DNA from: Epinephelus fuscoguttatus | Taxonomy: Eukaryota > Chordata > Actinopteri > Perciformes > Serranidae | Direction: 5' to 3' | NCBI RefSeq assembly: GCF_011397635.1 | Contig: NC_064755.1 | Location: 39,228,059-39,292,058, forward strand | DNA: 64,000 bases | Part shown: piece by piece, positions 46,701 to 59,200 of the stretch | Position numbering within the stretch: position 1 is the stretch's first letter | Layout: every line of letters starts with the position of its first letter | The notes under the pieces: model-generated | Seen by the model: the letters and a program-made list of their open reading frames with translations, nothing else | Told to the model about the DNA's origin: nothing | Databases searched by the model: none | Made by a program: the position numbers and the translations under genes

Positions 46701-47640
46701 AAAGGCCTTGAGCGGCGACCTGGCCGGGACCGCCGCCATAGTGAAGCCATGCCTGGTGGATGAGGATGAGGATCACAAGGCCACTCTGCCTCCTCTCACT
46801 CTTCCCAGCTCAAATGCAACTTTTTGTGGACTGAGAGGAGATGATTCGGCACCCCTTGAGGATGACAGTATGATCGAGGAGGTACTGGAGCTCAGTGTCA
46901 TCGAAGCGTCAGGGAATGTTGAGGCAGTGAACACAAGTGTATCACCTGCTAAAGTTGTTGCGACCAGAGGAGACGGAAATCATGTGAGAAGCCCTGAGTG
47001 TGAGCTGACTATGATGGAGAGTCAGCCTGTGATAAACAGCAGCCAGACTCCTGTGCTCTACGCCACCTTACTGCCTGACTGCACCTCCAATGTCAACAAG
47101 CCTCCTACCTCCTCTGGCCACACCGCCAAGGCGGCCACTGAAGTGGACGACAAGCTGGTTGAGCTGCAGAGAGAGTGGCAGGCTCTGGAAAGAGAGCAGG
47201 CTGAGTTTGACAGAGAGCTGATAGCTTTAGAAAGAGACAGAGAGCTGCTGAACAGAGACATGGCCACTCTGGAGAGAGACAGAACAGCTTTAGAAAGAGA
47301 CAGAGCTTCTGTGGAAAGAGACAGAGCAGCTGTAGAGAGAGACCAAGTGAATCTGGATCGAGACCGAGCGTGCCTAGACAGAGACAGAGCGATTCTAGAC
47401 AGAGACCGAGCTTTTCTAGAGAGAGACCGAGTGTTTCTAGAGAGAGCCAGAGAGGATTTAGAGAAAGAGCTGGTGAGGAGAGAGAAGAACGGACATCGGC
47501 CTGAGATGGCGACAGAGAGGGAAGTCGTGCTACAGACCAAGTTCTTCCAGAGGCTGATGACTGCAGATCTGGATCCAGACCAGCTGGAGACCAGACAGAG
47601 ACTGGTTTCTTTGTTCCAGAGGCTTGTTGAGAAACTGTGA
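43797..47640 (+). CDS. Unnamed protein: one trihelix (Myb/SANT-like) domain plus heptad coiled coil
   Basis: Four exons join in frame: 43797-43815, 45131-45224, 45318-45408 and 46627-47640 (TGA), giving 405 residues. The first exon codes only MENTYK plus one base. The split codon A|TG gives Met, exactly as at every cassette junction in the neighbouring gene, which is why I accept this start (context AAAAATGG). Residues 7-68 form three predicted helices (MTDRDISLMIHLRATNDAIF, AMRGWRAIRKEMG, LKKKWDNLKEKYR), the trihelix/Myb_DNA-bind_4-like pattern. Then comes SWRWFHLMEKAL. A low-complexity middle leads to a coiled coil at about 245-360 made of heptads such as LERDRAS and LDRDRAI. A hydrophobic C-terminus (LFQRLVEKL) follows. 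A poly(A) signal is at 47776-47781. I do not recognise a named orthologue; DNA binding and self-association are inferred. Confidence 0.85.
44400..44535. repeat. AAGTA-type interspersed repeat end
   Basis: CCCTCTGAGATGAAATG, AAGTACATTACTTT and TTACTTTCAACCACTG match the right end of the AAGTA-rich repeat family. It lies in intron 1 of the single-trihelix gene. Confidence 0.5.
45409..46626. other. Last intron of the single-trihelix gene
   Basis: AT-rich intron with no recognisable gene or well-bounded repeat. Confidence 0.6.
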
Positions 47641-47775
47641 GCGGAGGACGTGTTGTTCTGTGTTGTATAGATAAAAGTTCATGTTTCAAAAGGCCCTCAG
47701 ATAAACAGATTTGGACCTCTGACAACTATTCCTGGCAGCTTGGTTGTTCCTGTTGCCAACTGCTCTTCATGTGTT

Positions 47776-47781
47776 AATAAA
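47776..47781 (+). terminator. Polyadenylation signal AATAAA of the single-trihelix gene
   Basis: AATAAA about 135 bases after the stop codon. Confidence 0.7.
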
Positions 47782-47821
47782 GACTCTGTGTTCCTCTGCT
47801 TTCATGTAAAAACCTCCATAT

Positions 47822-48190
47822 AAAGAGCCAGTGTGTGGGACTTTGGGGGATATATGGGCAGAAATTTAAGCTAATATTTATAAGTGCATTTTCTTTAGTG
47901 TAAAATCACCTGAAAGAATTGTTGTGTTTTCATTAGCTTAGAATGAGACATCCACACGGGGCAGGTCTACGTCTACTGAGCTTTCCATGTTGCACCGCCA
48001 TGTTTCTGCAGTAGCCCAGAACTGACAAGCCCAACACTCACCTTTCGAGTGTTTTTGTTACATGGAGGCCACCTTAGGTTCGAATACACGCTTGGAACGT
48101 GAGTGTGAGAGAAGGGGTGTTCAGTTGGTTGTATCTGCAGCCTCACCTCTTGATGCCACTAAATCCAACACACATGAAAGTTGACCGTCG
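47822..48190. mobile_element. AGGTCCAGTGTG-type MITE copy
   Basis: Begins AAAGAGCCAGTGTGTGGGAC, contains ATCACCTGAAAGAATTGTTG and GCACCGCCATGTTTCTGCAG, and ends near CCACTAAATCCAACACAC. It is the same family as 14511 and 22655. Confidence 0.7.
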
Positions 48191-49700
48191 TGACAGGACG
48201 TAGTGAAACACTTGGCCGCCAAATTAAAACCGGTGTTAAAATCCTAGATCTCACTGTTACCCCTTTCCCACCAAGATGGAAGGGTTTAGTTACAGTTCCC
48301 GCGCCTATTTTTGATTCGTTCGGAGTATTTTGACCAAAAACAAATTGGTTTGGTACCCGAAAAGTTGATTCTTAGCTGGAACCAAAAATAGCAGGGTTCC
48401 CTTAACCTGAGGTGCAAACTGTGATGAGTTCAGTGGGCGTGTCTTATTCTACAGGTTGTAAACAGAGGATGGAAAAGGCAACAATAGTTCAAGTGAGGAA
48501 TCATGAGAAAAAAAGAACATGCAGTGGTCCCAGTAATAGTTGGTCCATACTTGTTTTTTGGGTAAAAACAAATATCTGTAATAACAGAACAAAAGTAATC
48601 AATGTGATGTGTGATTTTGCTGCTACTTCCATTGTGCATTGTGAAACACACTGTTGATAAAAAAAAAAAAATCGTAGAGTCCAATAATCCTGAAAGGAAC
48701 CAGTTCAAGAACCAGAGCTCATTTGGTGGAGAATAAGGTATTAGAGACATGTTAGCTGACACAGTAGGCAAACCAAGACACCTCGTTTCCACAGCTACAA
48801 CTGGATTTTTGCCTCTTTACCTCTTTTAAGGGTTTTCCATGCATGGAAGTGTCACCTCTGTGGCAGAAACTTGCTGCATTTTTAAACATCAGAGCACAGC
48901 TGATGACACATCTCCACTCTGTTTTTTAGTGCAATAAACAAACTAAAGTGTAACTGTAAAAGTAACAAAAAAATATCCATTGACAAAGAAAACAAGGTGA
49001 CGTACAGAATTGAATGATTCGTATTTGGGGTGGGAATCACCAGAGGCCCCATGATACGATATTATCATGATAGTTCAGATACGTTAAACATTTTGTGATT
49101 TGCTAAATACTGTGACAACATACATTACAATATACTGTAACTTATTACCTTTTTTCCAAAAGTAAAATTTGTCAACATCTGTTTTATCTAATAACATAAA
49201 GTTTTCAGTCTGTTCATCTCATTTCAATAATTTTTATTGTTGTATCTAGTGGACTGAAAAAGCAGTTTATTATTCTGTCTATCAAAAGTTTAATTTGTAT
49301 TTGCATTATCAATCATTTGTATAATAAAAGCAATTGATACTCTGCATTTGTGGATCGAAATGATATTGCTACACTAAATACTTCTTCCCCAACCCCTAAT
49401 ACATCTGTATGGAATATGACAAACAACAGAAAAAAAGGGTGAAATAATAGTCATAATAATAATAATAATAATAATGTCTTATAGTAGCATTAAAATTTAG
49501 GGAAATTGTTGTGCAGTAGTTTTATATTATTATATATTAATAGTGGTCATAAATACTAAACTAAAACAAGAATAAAATGAAAATAAAAAATGGTAATAGT
49601 TTTTATATGTTATGAAAGTATGAAACGTTGAATATTTGTATTGTACTAAATTTAAAAATTTTCCTATTAAATATTTTGCTGCACTGTTTATGTTTATATA
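48191..49700. other. Intergenic between the two trihelix genes
   Basis: No gene is recognised. An (AAT)n run sits at 49455-49475. Around 48260-48740 the text TTAGTTACAGTTCCCGCG, GGTTCCC and GGAACCAGTTC hints at another inverted-end short transposon with unclear limits. Confidence 0.45.
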
Positions 49701-49719
49701 TCCAACCCCGCCCTCCCCA

Positions 49720-50268
49720 GATGTGTGTCCCGTGACGGAGGGCAGATCCAGGGCGGAGTTATCGAGCGCACCCTTCTCTCAGAGCAGAGGAAACGGGGTG
49801 CAGGCTAGCTCCGGTAACGGTAACGGCTTTATTTACAGCTATAGTCACTCCAGCGACGATGGCACATAATAACGTGAGACAACGGATACCAGAATCGGGC
49901 CAAGCTAACGGAAACCGGTGTCGTCTTGTGGCGGGAAGCCCCGCTCCGTGTCGGTTTGTTGTTTAGGTTAGCTACCTCAGGCTAGCTAGCAGACTGCTTC
50001 TTTTAACGGTTTACCGGGAGTTAGCCTCGGGAGGAGACATCTAACCGCCGCCCGGTCAAAGTTACGGTTAATCTGTAGCGGGACTGCCTCACATGATGGA
50101 CGGGGGAGTGCTGCTGCGGGGGAAACGGACCCGGTAAACCTGCAGGATGCGCTAGCGGATGTAGTTAGTTAGCATCGGGCCTGAGTACCAGCACACTTCC
50201 AGCCTTCCTTGCTTCCTTCCCTTCCTTCCTCCCTAGCTGACCCAGGAGCACAGACCCTCTCGTCTTCC
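49720..50268 (+). promoter_or_regulatory. CpG-rich promoter/5' untranslated region of the four-trihelix gene
   Basis: Base composition switches from AT-rich to GC- and CpG-rich here, with no TATA box in a usual position. The CpG-dense core is about 49730-50170, followed by a CCTT-rich stretch to the start codon. The pattern fits a CpG-island promoter of a broadly expressed gene. Confidence 0.6.
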
Positions 50269-53200
50269 ATGATCACAATGGAGTCAGCCCTGAATCCGCT
50301 GCCACAGTTCCCAGAAAACTCTTATAAGAGTAAGTAACCCTGGTGTATGTAATGTAAACACCTGCACAGATGAGTTTGCCCTACCTCCTGACCTTTGACC
50401 CCTCCACCTGCAGTGACTGAGGAGGATGTGAAGAGGCTGATTGAGTTCAGGGCGTCCAACGAGGCTCTGTTCACAGGGAAGAGAAACTCTGCCAAGATAG
50501 CATGGAGGTATGAACCAGGGTTTGGATTTTAAAAGTTTTCTGTTGGCAGTAATTTAAGTACTTTTACTCAAGTACTGAAAGTTGAGTACAAATTTGAGGT
50601 ACTGCTTTTATGTTAACGCATGAGTCAGAACCATCTAATCATATCATATATGATATTCACAGGGGACAGTTTGATACCTTTAATACAACCCTGATTCCAA
50701 AAAAAGTTAGAAAACGCAGCGTAAAATGTAAATAAAAACAGAATGCAATGATTTGTAAGTTCTTTTTTGACCTATATTCTGTTGAATACAGTACAGAGAT
50801 GAGATATTTATTGTTCAAACCGATAAACTTTATTATGTTTTGTAAATACTTACTCTGAATTTGATGCCTTAAACACATTTCTAAAAAGTTGGACTGCTTG
50901 GGGACACAACGGAGGGGATGTCTTTGATGTGGTCGGTGGTGTATCCTCGATACTGTTGATAAATGACTTTCACTTAGCATGGTAGAGTCTTAACTTGCAT
51001 TTGTCGATGCATTGACAAACTGTGGTTACTGATAATGGTCTTCCAAAGTGTTCCTGAACCCATGTAGTGATATCCTTTATACCACGGCGTCATACGTACG
51101 GCTGGTGGCCAGAACCGGCCCACCAAAGGGTCCAATCCAACCCACTGGATGACCTTACACACCTAATAGTGATGCACTTGTGAGGGCTAAAGCGGGATTC
51201 ATAGTTGTGTGGCAGACCCTACGCCGTTGTGAGTATTTATACTTGTGCGGTGGTGTCTGTGTCACTCTACAGTTACACCTCCAAAACACTGGTAGTGGAG
51301 TTTCTGTGAAGTGCTGCTGAAAGTTTAGTTGATTCAAAACACACATTAAACACACATTAAACATGGCTTAATAGCAACAATTTCAAACACAACTACACAA
51401 ATCAGTTTCACTATAACTCGCAGCATTCACAGACAAACAAACACTTGCCTTTATTTTCCCACAAATATAGCATGCTAATGTTTTTAGCACAAGCCTATGG
51501 CATTTTACATTGTATAAATTAGCCTGGCGGATAGCGGAAATTTCCTCTGCTCATATGAAGCCAGGGACAACAGCAACATTTAACAAAGACAACGTAGCGA
51601 AAGTCGGCTTCATTACAACTCACAAGATTCATTGACAAAACAACTGTCTTATACTAAACACATTTTCCAAACAAATACAACATGCTAACGTTGTTAGCAC
51701 AAGCCTATGACATTTTACATTGTATAAATTAGCCTAGCGACGAGCGGAGATTTCCTCTGCAGAAGTATAAATTCACCATAAGAGGTGCCAGGTTTCAGGA
51801 GCAAGTTAAACACTGAGTAGCTTTCTTTTTGCAACATGCTGTGTTAGAGCCGTTTTCCACTCCGACAAGAATATAAATTTTTTCTTTGACTTTAGTTTGG
51901 TGTGGTGATGTCAGGATTACTACATAGGAGTGGGAATGTACAGAATGATGCACATGAAATGACAGCGAGTAGTTGACTGACTGAATGTGGAGAAATCACA
52001 GGCTGTTTGTCATGTGTTTTGTAAAATGATTAGCGTTTTTAAAATGTTCTTTAAGGTGTTTGTTATGTATAGGGTATTATGCAGTGGTTTTACTGGTCTG
52101 GCACACCTGCGATCCAATCAAACTGTTTATGGCCCGTGAACTAAAATGGGTTTGACACCGCTGCTTCATGCAGTCATGTTGGTTTTTAATGCAGTGCTGC
52201 CTGAAGTTGGGTTGGAGGTCACAGGCATTCAGTGTTGGTTTCAGCCTTGTCTCTTACATGCAGATTTCTCCAGATGCTCTGAATCTTTTGATGATATTAT
52301 GGACTGTAGACAGTGAAATCCATAAATTCCCACAATTCTGCATTGAGAAATGTTGCTCTTAAAGTGTTTAGCTCTTTGCCCACACCATTTTTCAAAGTCA
52401 CCATCCTTGCTTGTGAACCTTTTGAGCCTTTTGATGATGCCCCTTTCACACCCAGCCCTGTTACCAGTTAACCTGTGGAATGTTTCAGTGTTTTTGAGTG
52501 TTCAACAATTTCCCTAATTGTTCATTGCCCTGTTCCCAACTTTTTTGGAGCTTGTTGCAGCTGGCATCAAATTCAGAATAAGTGGATATTTAAATAAACA
52601 ATAAACTACATCAATTTGAACATTAAATAACTTGTCTTTTAACTGTATATGTGTTGCATTGTGTTTTTATTTGTTCTGCACAGAGTTCCAACCTTTTAGG
52701 AATCGGGTCTGTACTTTAACAACATTTAACTGATTATGCTTATGTACTTTTACTGAAGGAACATTTCTATGCAGGACTTTTACTGCAACAGAGTATTTTT
52801 TAAAGTTTGGTATTAGTACTTTTACTGCAGTTAAGGATTTGAATACTTTCTCTACCACTGTTTGTCTATCAGCTGACGCTCCTGTTTGTTCCTCAGCACC
52901 ATCTTAAAGGGCCTCGGTCTGGAGGGGAAGCTGACAGCTGACCAGATTGCCAAAAAATGGGACAACTTGCGGACAAAATACAAGGTAACATGAGACGCAG
53001 TGAGGCTTGAAATCAGTCGCAGGAGCCGTCTGGTGATTGAAGTGTTTATCTGAAGGAGCAGTGGCTCAGAGAGGCATTTTATCTACCACTATTTAGTTAA
53101 AACATCCAGAGACTGCAGAGATAGGATACCTGGGTGTTTGTTGGTCTGATTGCTGCTGTGAGACCATTAATAAATACCAGCGTTTGTTTTATATGAACCC

Positions 53201-56200
53201 ATTTCCAAAGAAAACATTTAACATTCTCAGGCATGTAAAGGTTTTAGATGAGATCAGGCAGGTTTTTCAGAAATCCATTGGTGTCGTTATTATCATTACA
53301 CTATCACATATAAGAGATAATTATATACAAAAATATAATGAAATATAGAACAGAATAAGTTCATAAATAAAAGTATTAAAGTCTTAAATTGTCTTCCACT
53401 TCCAAACCCACTGTATTTAGATGTGATCATGTCATTAAATCTGTTTAGTAATGCACACACCATCACTCACAGTCTAACAGCGTTCAGTCCATGAATCTTT
53501 TGTTCATGAGCAGCCAATCATATGAGAGCTGATTACGGCTTCATCTCTCTACTTGTGTTGTCTTTATTTCAAAATAAGAGTGCACTGTTATTACCTAAAT
53601 TAAGGTTCAACAAATCAGTCCGTTAATTGTGTTTGAAGAACCAAGTTAGCTTTTTTTTTTTCCGACCGTTCACACTCTCAATCAACACACAAAATAATCA
53701 GCTGTAGTGCACTCTCACGCTCTAGTACTTCATAGCTACCTCTTTTATATTATGTGCTATGTGGATTTTGCGCTGTACGTAATGTTTTAATTCTGTATGC
53801 AATGTGTCTTTTTTTCCTGTTTTCTGGGCACTCTAAATTTCATTGTATCCTGCACAATACAGTGACAACAAAGGCTGTCTAATTCTAATTCTGAAAGAGA
53901 AGTAATTAGGGCTCACCTAAATGCTTCGAAGCTTCAGTCGTTGCCATGGTAATCAACATCCAAATCAGTATTCAAATGCTTTGATTTTTGTTTTTGCTTT
54001 TTTGATACTAAAATGGTGGAGGAAAGTGAAAGATGAAAAAAAAGTCAGACATGAATGAGGCCAGTGTCCTCAGCCCAGTCCGATGAGGAAAAGGAACAGG
54101 TGAGAAGAATTGCAGACGATCATCTGTGGCTGCCGGTTGTAGGGAAGCGCTTGCTTTGCATCTGGTGATGAGGCCCGACCTGAGTTATTAATAATTTACA
54201 GAAACATTGCTTGCAATAGTCCACTTTCCACTTTCTCTTCCTCCTCTCTATTACTCTCTCTCATACACACAACGGTGTGGGTGTGTTTTTATCATGTATG
54301 GATATGATTGATTATTGTTACCCCCGTCCATTCCATCAAAGCTTCAAATATTCACTAGTAATTATAACTGAAGCTTTGAATCCACGAATATGGTACTCTG
54401 GACAGCCCTAGAACTAACAGGATTATTTTAGCCTGGATTATACCCCGATCAGACAGAACTCAATTTAGCAGCCTGAGTCGCTTTTTATTATTGTTTACAA
54501 TGACAGTAAAGCCTTGTACTCACTGCTTTTGTGTTGCTGAGTGCCTTGTGTTTTTCACCTCTATGCACATCGTGTTTTTTCAGGAGTGTCCTGAACACCT
54601 CAAGTTGAAAAAACTTCAACTCAGAGCAGGAAAATGTTCGACATCTTTGGCCTTTTTTGTCCCCACTGTCCATTGGCCTTCAACAATTGGTAGTGTAGCA
54701 TGAAGCCAACATTGGCTCCCTTTTATCGTCACCCTAGGCAAGTTGTAAGACATATCTGAGCAAGTTGTAGCCTCTGCTACTTTTCTAACATTTTACCAAC
54801 CATAATTAGTCCCCACGATTGACAGCAGATTGCCAACTGTCCTAGACTTATTGTACAATAAAGCATCATGCAGGCGAAGCTCTAGAGACCAGCTTGTCGT
54901 ACTCCATGTGACTTCTCCACTTCCTGAGGGTCTCATGTACCCACACAGATCTCTGTTTCCCTGTGAGCAGCCCCCAAGTGCTCTCTGCCTGTCCATTTTT
55001 TATTCAGAATTTAAGGCACAGATCTGTGACTCGCAGCAAAATAGCCATTAAGCTAATGACAGGTAATTTGGTGATTGCCTAGCAACAACAATTAAAAAAA
55101 AAAAAAAGGACACAGCAAGCTGCAAAATGCTCTCTATCTGACCGGGGCTTTAACTGAGCCACATTTGAAAAACAGGGTGTCTGTAAGTCTCGATGTCTTT
55201 TCCAGGACCTGAAGCAGCCCTATCAGGGCCAGGACAACATCGGAGGTGTCGTGGAGTCGTGGCCCTGGTTCCACATCATGGATGAAGCCATGCACGGTCG
55301 CCTCTATAACAGCAACCTGGTGCTGAGCCCAGAGAACGCCAGCAACACTGGTCACCGCTGCAACAGCCAGCCCAACCAGAACCAGGAGAACACCGACATC
55401 TTGGAGTTCCTCATTAAAACGGAGATGGAGGACACAGTGGCGCAGGAAGCAGCTGGGGATGATGGGACGGTTCACACGGAGGCTCCTCCTGCTGAGGGGG
55501 TCCCCATGGGCTGGAGGAGGATGACCGAGTGCTCCTATAAAAGTAGGCAGACTGAAGGGTTTTATCCTCGAAGACTCAGTGTGTTCAGATCCAACACAGA
55601 TAGGAAATTTAATTTATTGCAAAGTGAATTGTTGTTGTTGTTCTAAGCTTTTTAATTCTTCTACCTTAACTGTCTTATAAAACAAAAGGAGCGAACAACG
55701 CGTTTCGCATGTTGCTTCATCAGCGAATCTGATGAAGCAACATGCGAAATGCGTTGTTCGCTCCTTTTGTTTTTAAACATTTTTGAATAAACTCTGTGTC
55801 AATCCTGATATTCTAGTGTGCGCTGGAAGTTTTTGAACTTTTGACTGTGATTTATCCTGCACCAGCTGGCACCTAGAAGAAGCACTGTGCTGCTGTGCAC
55901 AGGGATTTACTATTTTTTGTCTTATATGTGTATCAGCATGTAACTAAAAACTTCCTTTTGTTCACAGTGACCGAACCAGAAACAGAGAGAATGATCAAAC
56001 TTCGAGCTGCAAACGAAGCTCTCTTCACTGGAAGGAAACATTCAGCCAAACCAGCCTGGAGGTGAGTGTAGTTTCAGATGGTTTCTGTTTCCTTCCTGCA
56101 GCAGGTCCAGAGCTGTGAGACTCTTAATATCCAGACCTCACAGAGTTAGAATCGAGTCTGTCAGAGCAGCTTAGTGTGTGTACAGGCTCCAAACCAGCAG

Positions 56201-59200
56201 AGTTAATAATGACTAATAGTGATTGATTGATTGAAAGGGACCCTATATAGTTGATGAGTAGGTCCCTGTTTTGGTTGTATTATGCGCACACATCCTGCTG
56301 TTGGTTTCAAGTAATTTCACTGATGTGCATTGGGTGGCAGTAACACACAAAGAAATGTTGCAACAAGGGAAGTGAAGGAGACTGCATGCGAGGGAAACAT
56401 GGATGCAAACAACACAAAATATTCAAAATGTTTTTAGAAAATGTCTTTAAAACATTTTATGAGGAAGCAGAAGGATTCAACATGAGTGTTGCCTCCCTGC
56501 CCCTGCTCCACTGTGATTGGACAGCTGGGTAAAAAGAGACAGTGATGAACACAGCGTTTTACCGTAAAGTTAAACATTATTTAATGTACATCGCTCATTG
56601 CAGAATGGACACACAATTTTTATTGCTAGGGTTTATAGCAGAGTGTAAATACTCAAAGAAAAAAAAAAAAAGCTATACTCATGACAGAATGCGCTGGTAG
56701 AGTCAGTCAGTATACTGTGCCAGATTTCAATAATCTAGAGACAATGTACAGATTTTTCCCCATCAACTAATCGATGGGTTGAACAGTCAGTAAAAATTCA
56801 GTCAAACAAGATTGTCTTTGATTCACTACAGCCTTACTCATCTGTTGTGTCTCAAGTCTTCAGTCAGATTCAACCTGAGTGTTATTTCTTTCAGAGCCAT
56901 CCTGTACGAGCTGGGTCTTCAGGGGAAGCTGACCACGGATCAGCTGGCAAAGAAGTGGGACAACCTGAAGAGGAGATACAAGGTAGGTCCAACCATGTCC
57001 AACTCCACAGACCACCTATTCATGACTCATAGGGACGTCTCTGTGCAGGTGACGCTGTGTGCTGAGAGCAAGAAACACTCGTACCAAATGATTTGTTCTA
57101 AAGTGGAACGTACAAGTGCAAATAAAACTAAATATAAACAATAAATATATTATTAAGATGGAAAAACTTAATGTGCACAATGCCAGAGATGTAAACAGAA
57201 CTGAAAAGATGCTGCAGGCACTTGAATCTGACCTTCAACATCAGACACTGTATAATAAACTCTGGTCTGTCTGTGTGACTGTAACATCTCCTTCACCACC
57301 TCTCAGCTAAGTCATGGACCACTTTGCTTCCTAAAGAAGCACAGCGGTCACAGTGTGCTGCTCTGATGACTCATCGTTTACAGCAATATTAATGTTTTGT
57401 AATAATTTCAGGTCCTAATGACCCTTGCAGTGAATTAGTTCACTTTTAGTCAGCTGATTTCTGATAGCACGACCTTAAAACTCTGCTTCTTCTTTTTACT
57501 CTTAATGATGATTTTGTGAATGAAACAAGACCACAAACAGAGTGGAAGAAGTATAATTATTTGGGATTGATTATGCTAATAATTAGGAGGGGATAACTTC
57601 ATAATTAACTAAATTGCTGATTGTATTTTAAGTCAATTTTGACTATAAATATTGATTAGGACCATGACAAAAGCTCATCATAATTTCATAGAGCCTATAG
57701 TGATTATAATGTCTTGCTCTGCCTGACCACCAGTCCAAAACCAAAAGGTATTCAATGTGTGATAATGTAAGATGTAAAAAGCAGTCAGTTGTTATAACTG
57801 AGAAGTCAGAATCATCAAATGTTTGATCAATTCTCTGTTGGTCAACTAATCGTTGCAGCTCCTCTTGTGATCAAATCTCTGCAATCAGGATGGAGTCATG
57901 AACATTCATCAAGGTGAAACGAGCAAGTTTAGAAAGTTTGGTGAATCCAACTTGGAACAATTGTACAAAAAAGCCTCAGAGGTTGAGGATAAAAACAGGA
58001 AAAGGTGACTTTTTTTGAATGAATGATATCCTTTTGTTACGGTGCACAAATTAAAACTGTTAAGTTGTGTTGTTTAAGTTTACGTTGGAAAGAAGCAGTG
58101 ACGTCCCTGTGAGTTGTGGATGGACAGCAGGAGTTGGTGTCAGTGTTGACAGGACGATAAGGTCCCTCTGTGGACGATCTGTAGAACTTTCTGTCTCTAC
58201 CAGGAGCTGAAGTTTCCCGCTCGAGGCGTGGAGACCAACCCGAGCTCCTGGCCCTGGTTCTACAGAATGAACGACGCCATGGAAGGGCGCTTCGCCGGGG
58301 CGGCGCCCATCCTCACGCCTATTGTGGAGGACGAAGACGAGGACTGTGAGCCACTGTCACCGACGCCCAAGAAACGAGCCCGCCGCAGCCGAGGCGGGAT
58401 GGCTGAGTTCCTGACGGAGTCGGAGATGGACCTGCTGGTTGATAATGAAGACAAGAACGGATCCTCGGCTCTGGGTGAGCTGCACCGGATGGCCGAGTTC
58501 ACATACAAATGTAAGAAATGCTGCAAGATCTTCATCTTTTAACAAACTCTAAAATGACGAGAACTATAATTGAGTTTTTTCCACCTTCGTTTCAGTGACA
58601 GAAGACGACACCAGGCGACTAATTGAGTTGCGAGCTGCTAACGAGTCTCTGTTCACGGGGAGGAGGAACACTGCCAAGCCAGCCTGGAGGTAAAGCAGCA
58701 CTTAATAATATATATCCAATCATGTTATGAGAGAATCTGTAGAATTTGTGCTGTGCTGTGTATTTAGAGATGTTTGTGGTGGAGTGTCATGTCCACCCGC
58801 TGAACCAAACAATGTCTTAGGACTTACAAAGAAATTACCATTCAGCTGAAACTAAAGCGAACATAGTGAATCCTTTAAATAATTAATTGGTCTTTTTTGT
58901 TGTTCACAGGGGGATAGTGAAGGAGATGGGTCTGACAGGGAAGATAACACCTGACCAGGTCGCTAAGAAGTGGGACAACCTGAAGACCAAATTCAAGGTG
59001 ACGACCTCCATCAGTCTTAAGGCTCATTTATTGTCCCTTTACGTATGAAAACAGATAAGTCTGTATAAACATGGTAAATGTCTCTGCTCTCATACTTCAG
59101 TTGTCCTTTATTTTGGGATAGATCCAGCCAACAGGTGGCACTAGACAACAATAAGTAGACAGTGGAGCAGGTTGTAATAGTGTATTTAAACAGAGACAGC

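Larger units (their letters stand above)
50414..55542 (+). other. Trihelix cassette 1 (exons 2-4 of the four-trihelix gene)
   Basis: Exon lengths are 94, 88 and 337 bp with entry phases 1, 0-type split AG|C, and 0. The domain reads RLIEFRASNEALFTGK, then LGLEGK, then KKWDNLRTKYK. The linker has ESWPWFHIMDEAMHGR and EFLIKTEM, and ends SYK plus a single A. Confidence 0.88.

Noticed and set aside
47058..47725. Minus-strand frames of 160 and 206 residues
   Set aside because: Mirror images of the coding heptad repeats of the single-trihelix gene; 21-bp periodicity keeps all frames open.
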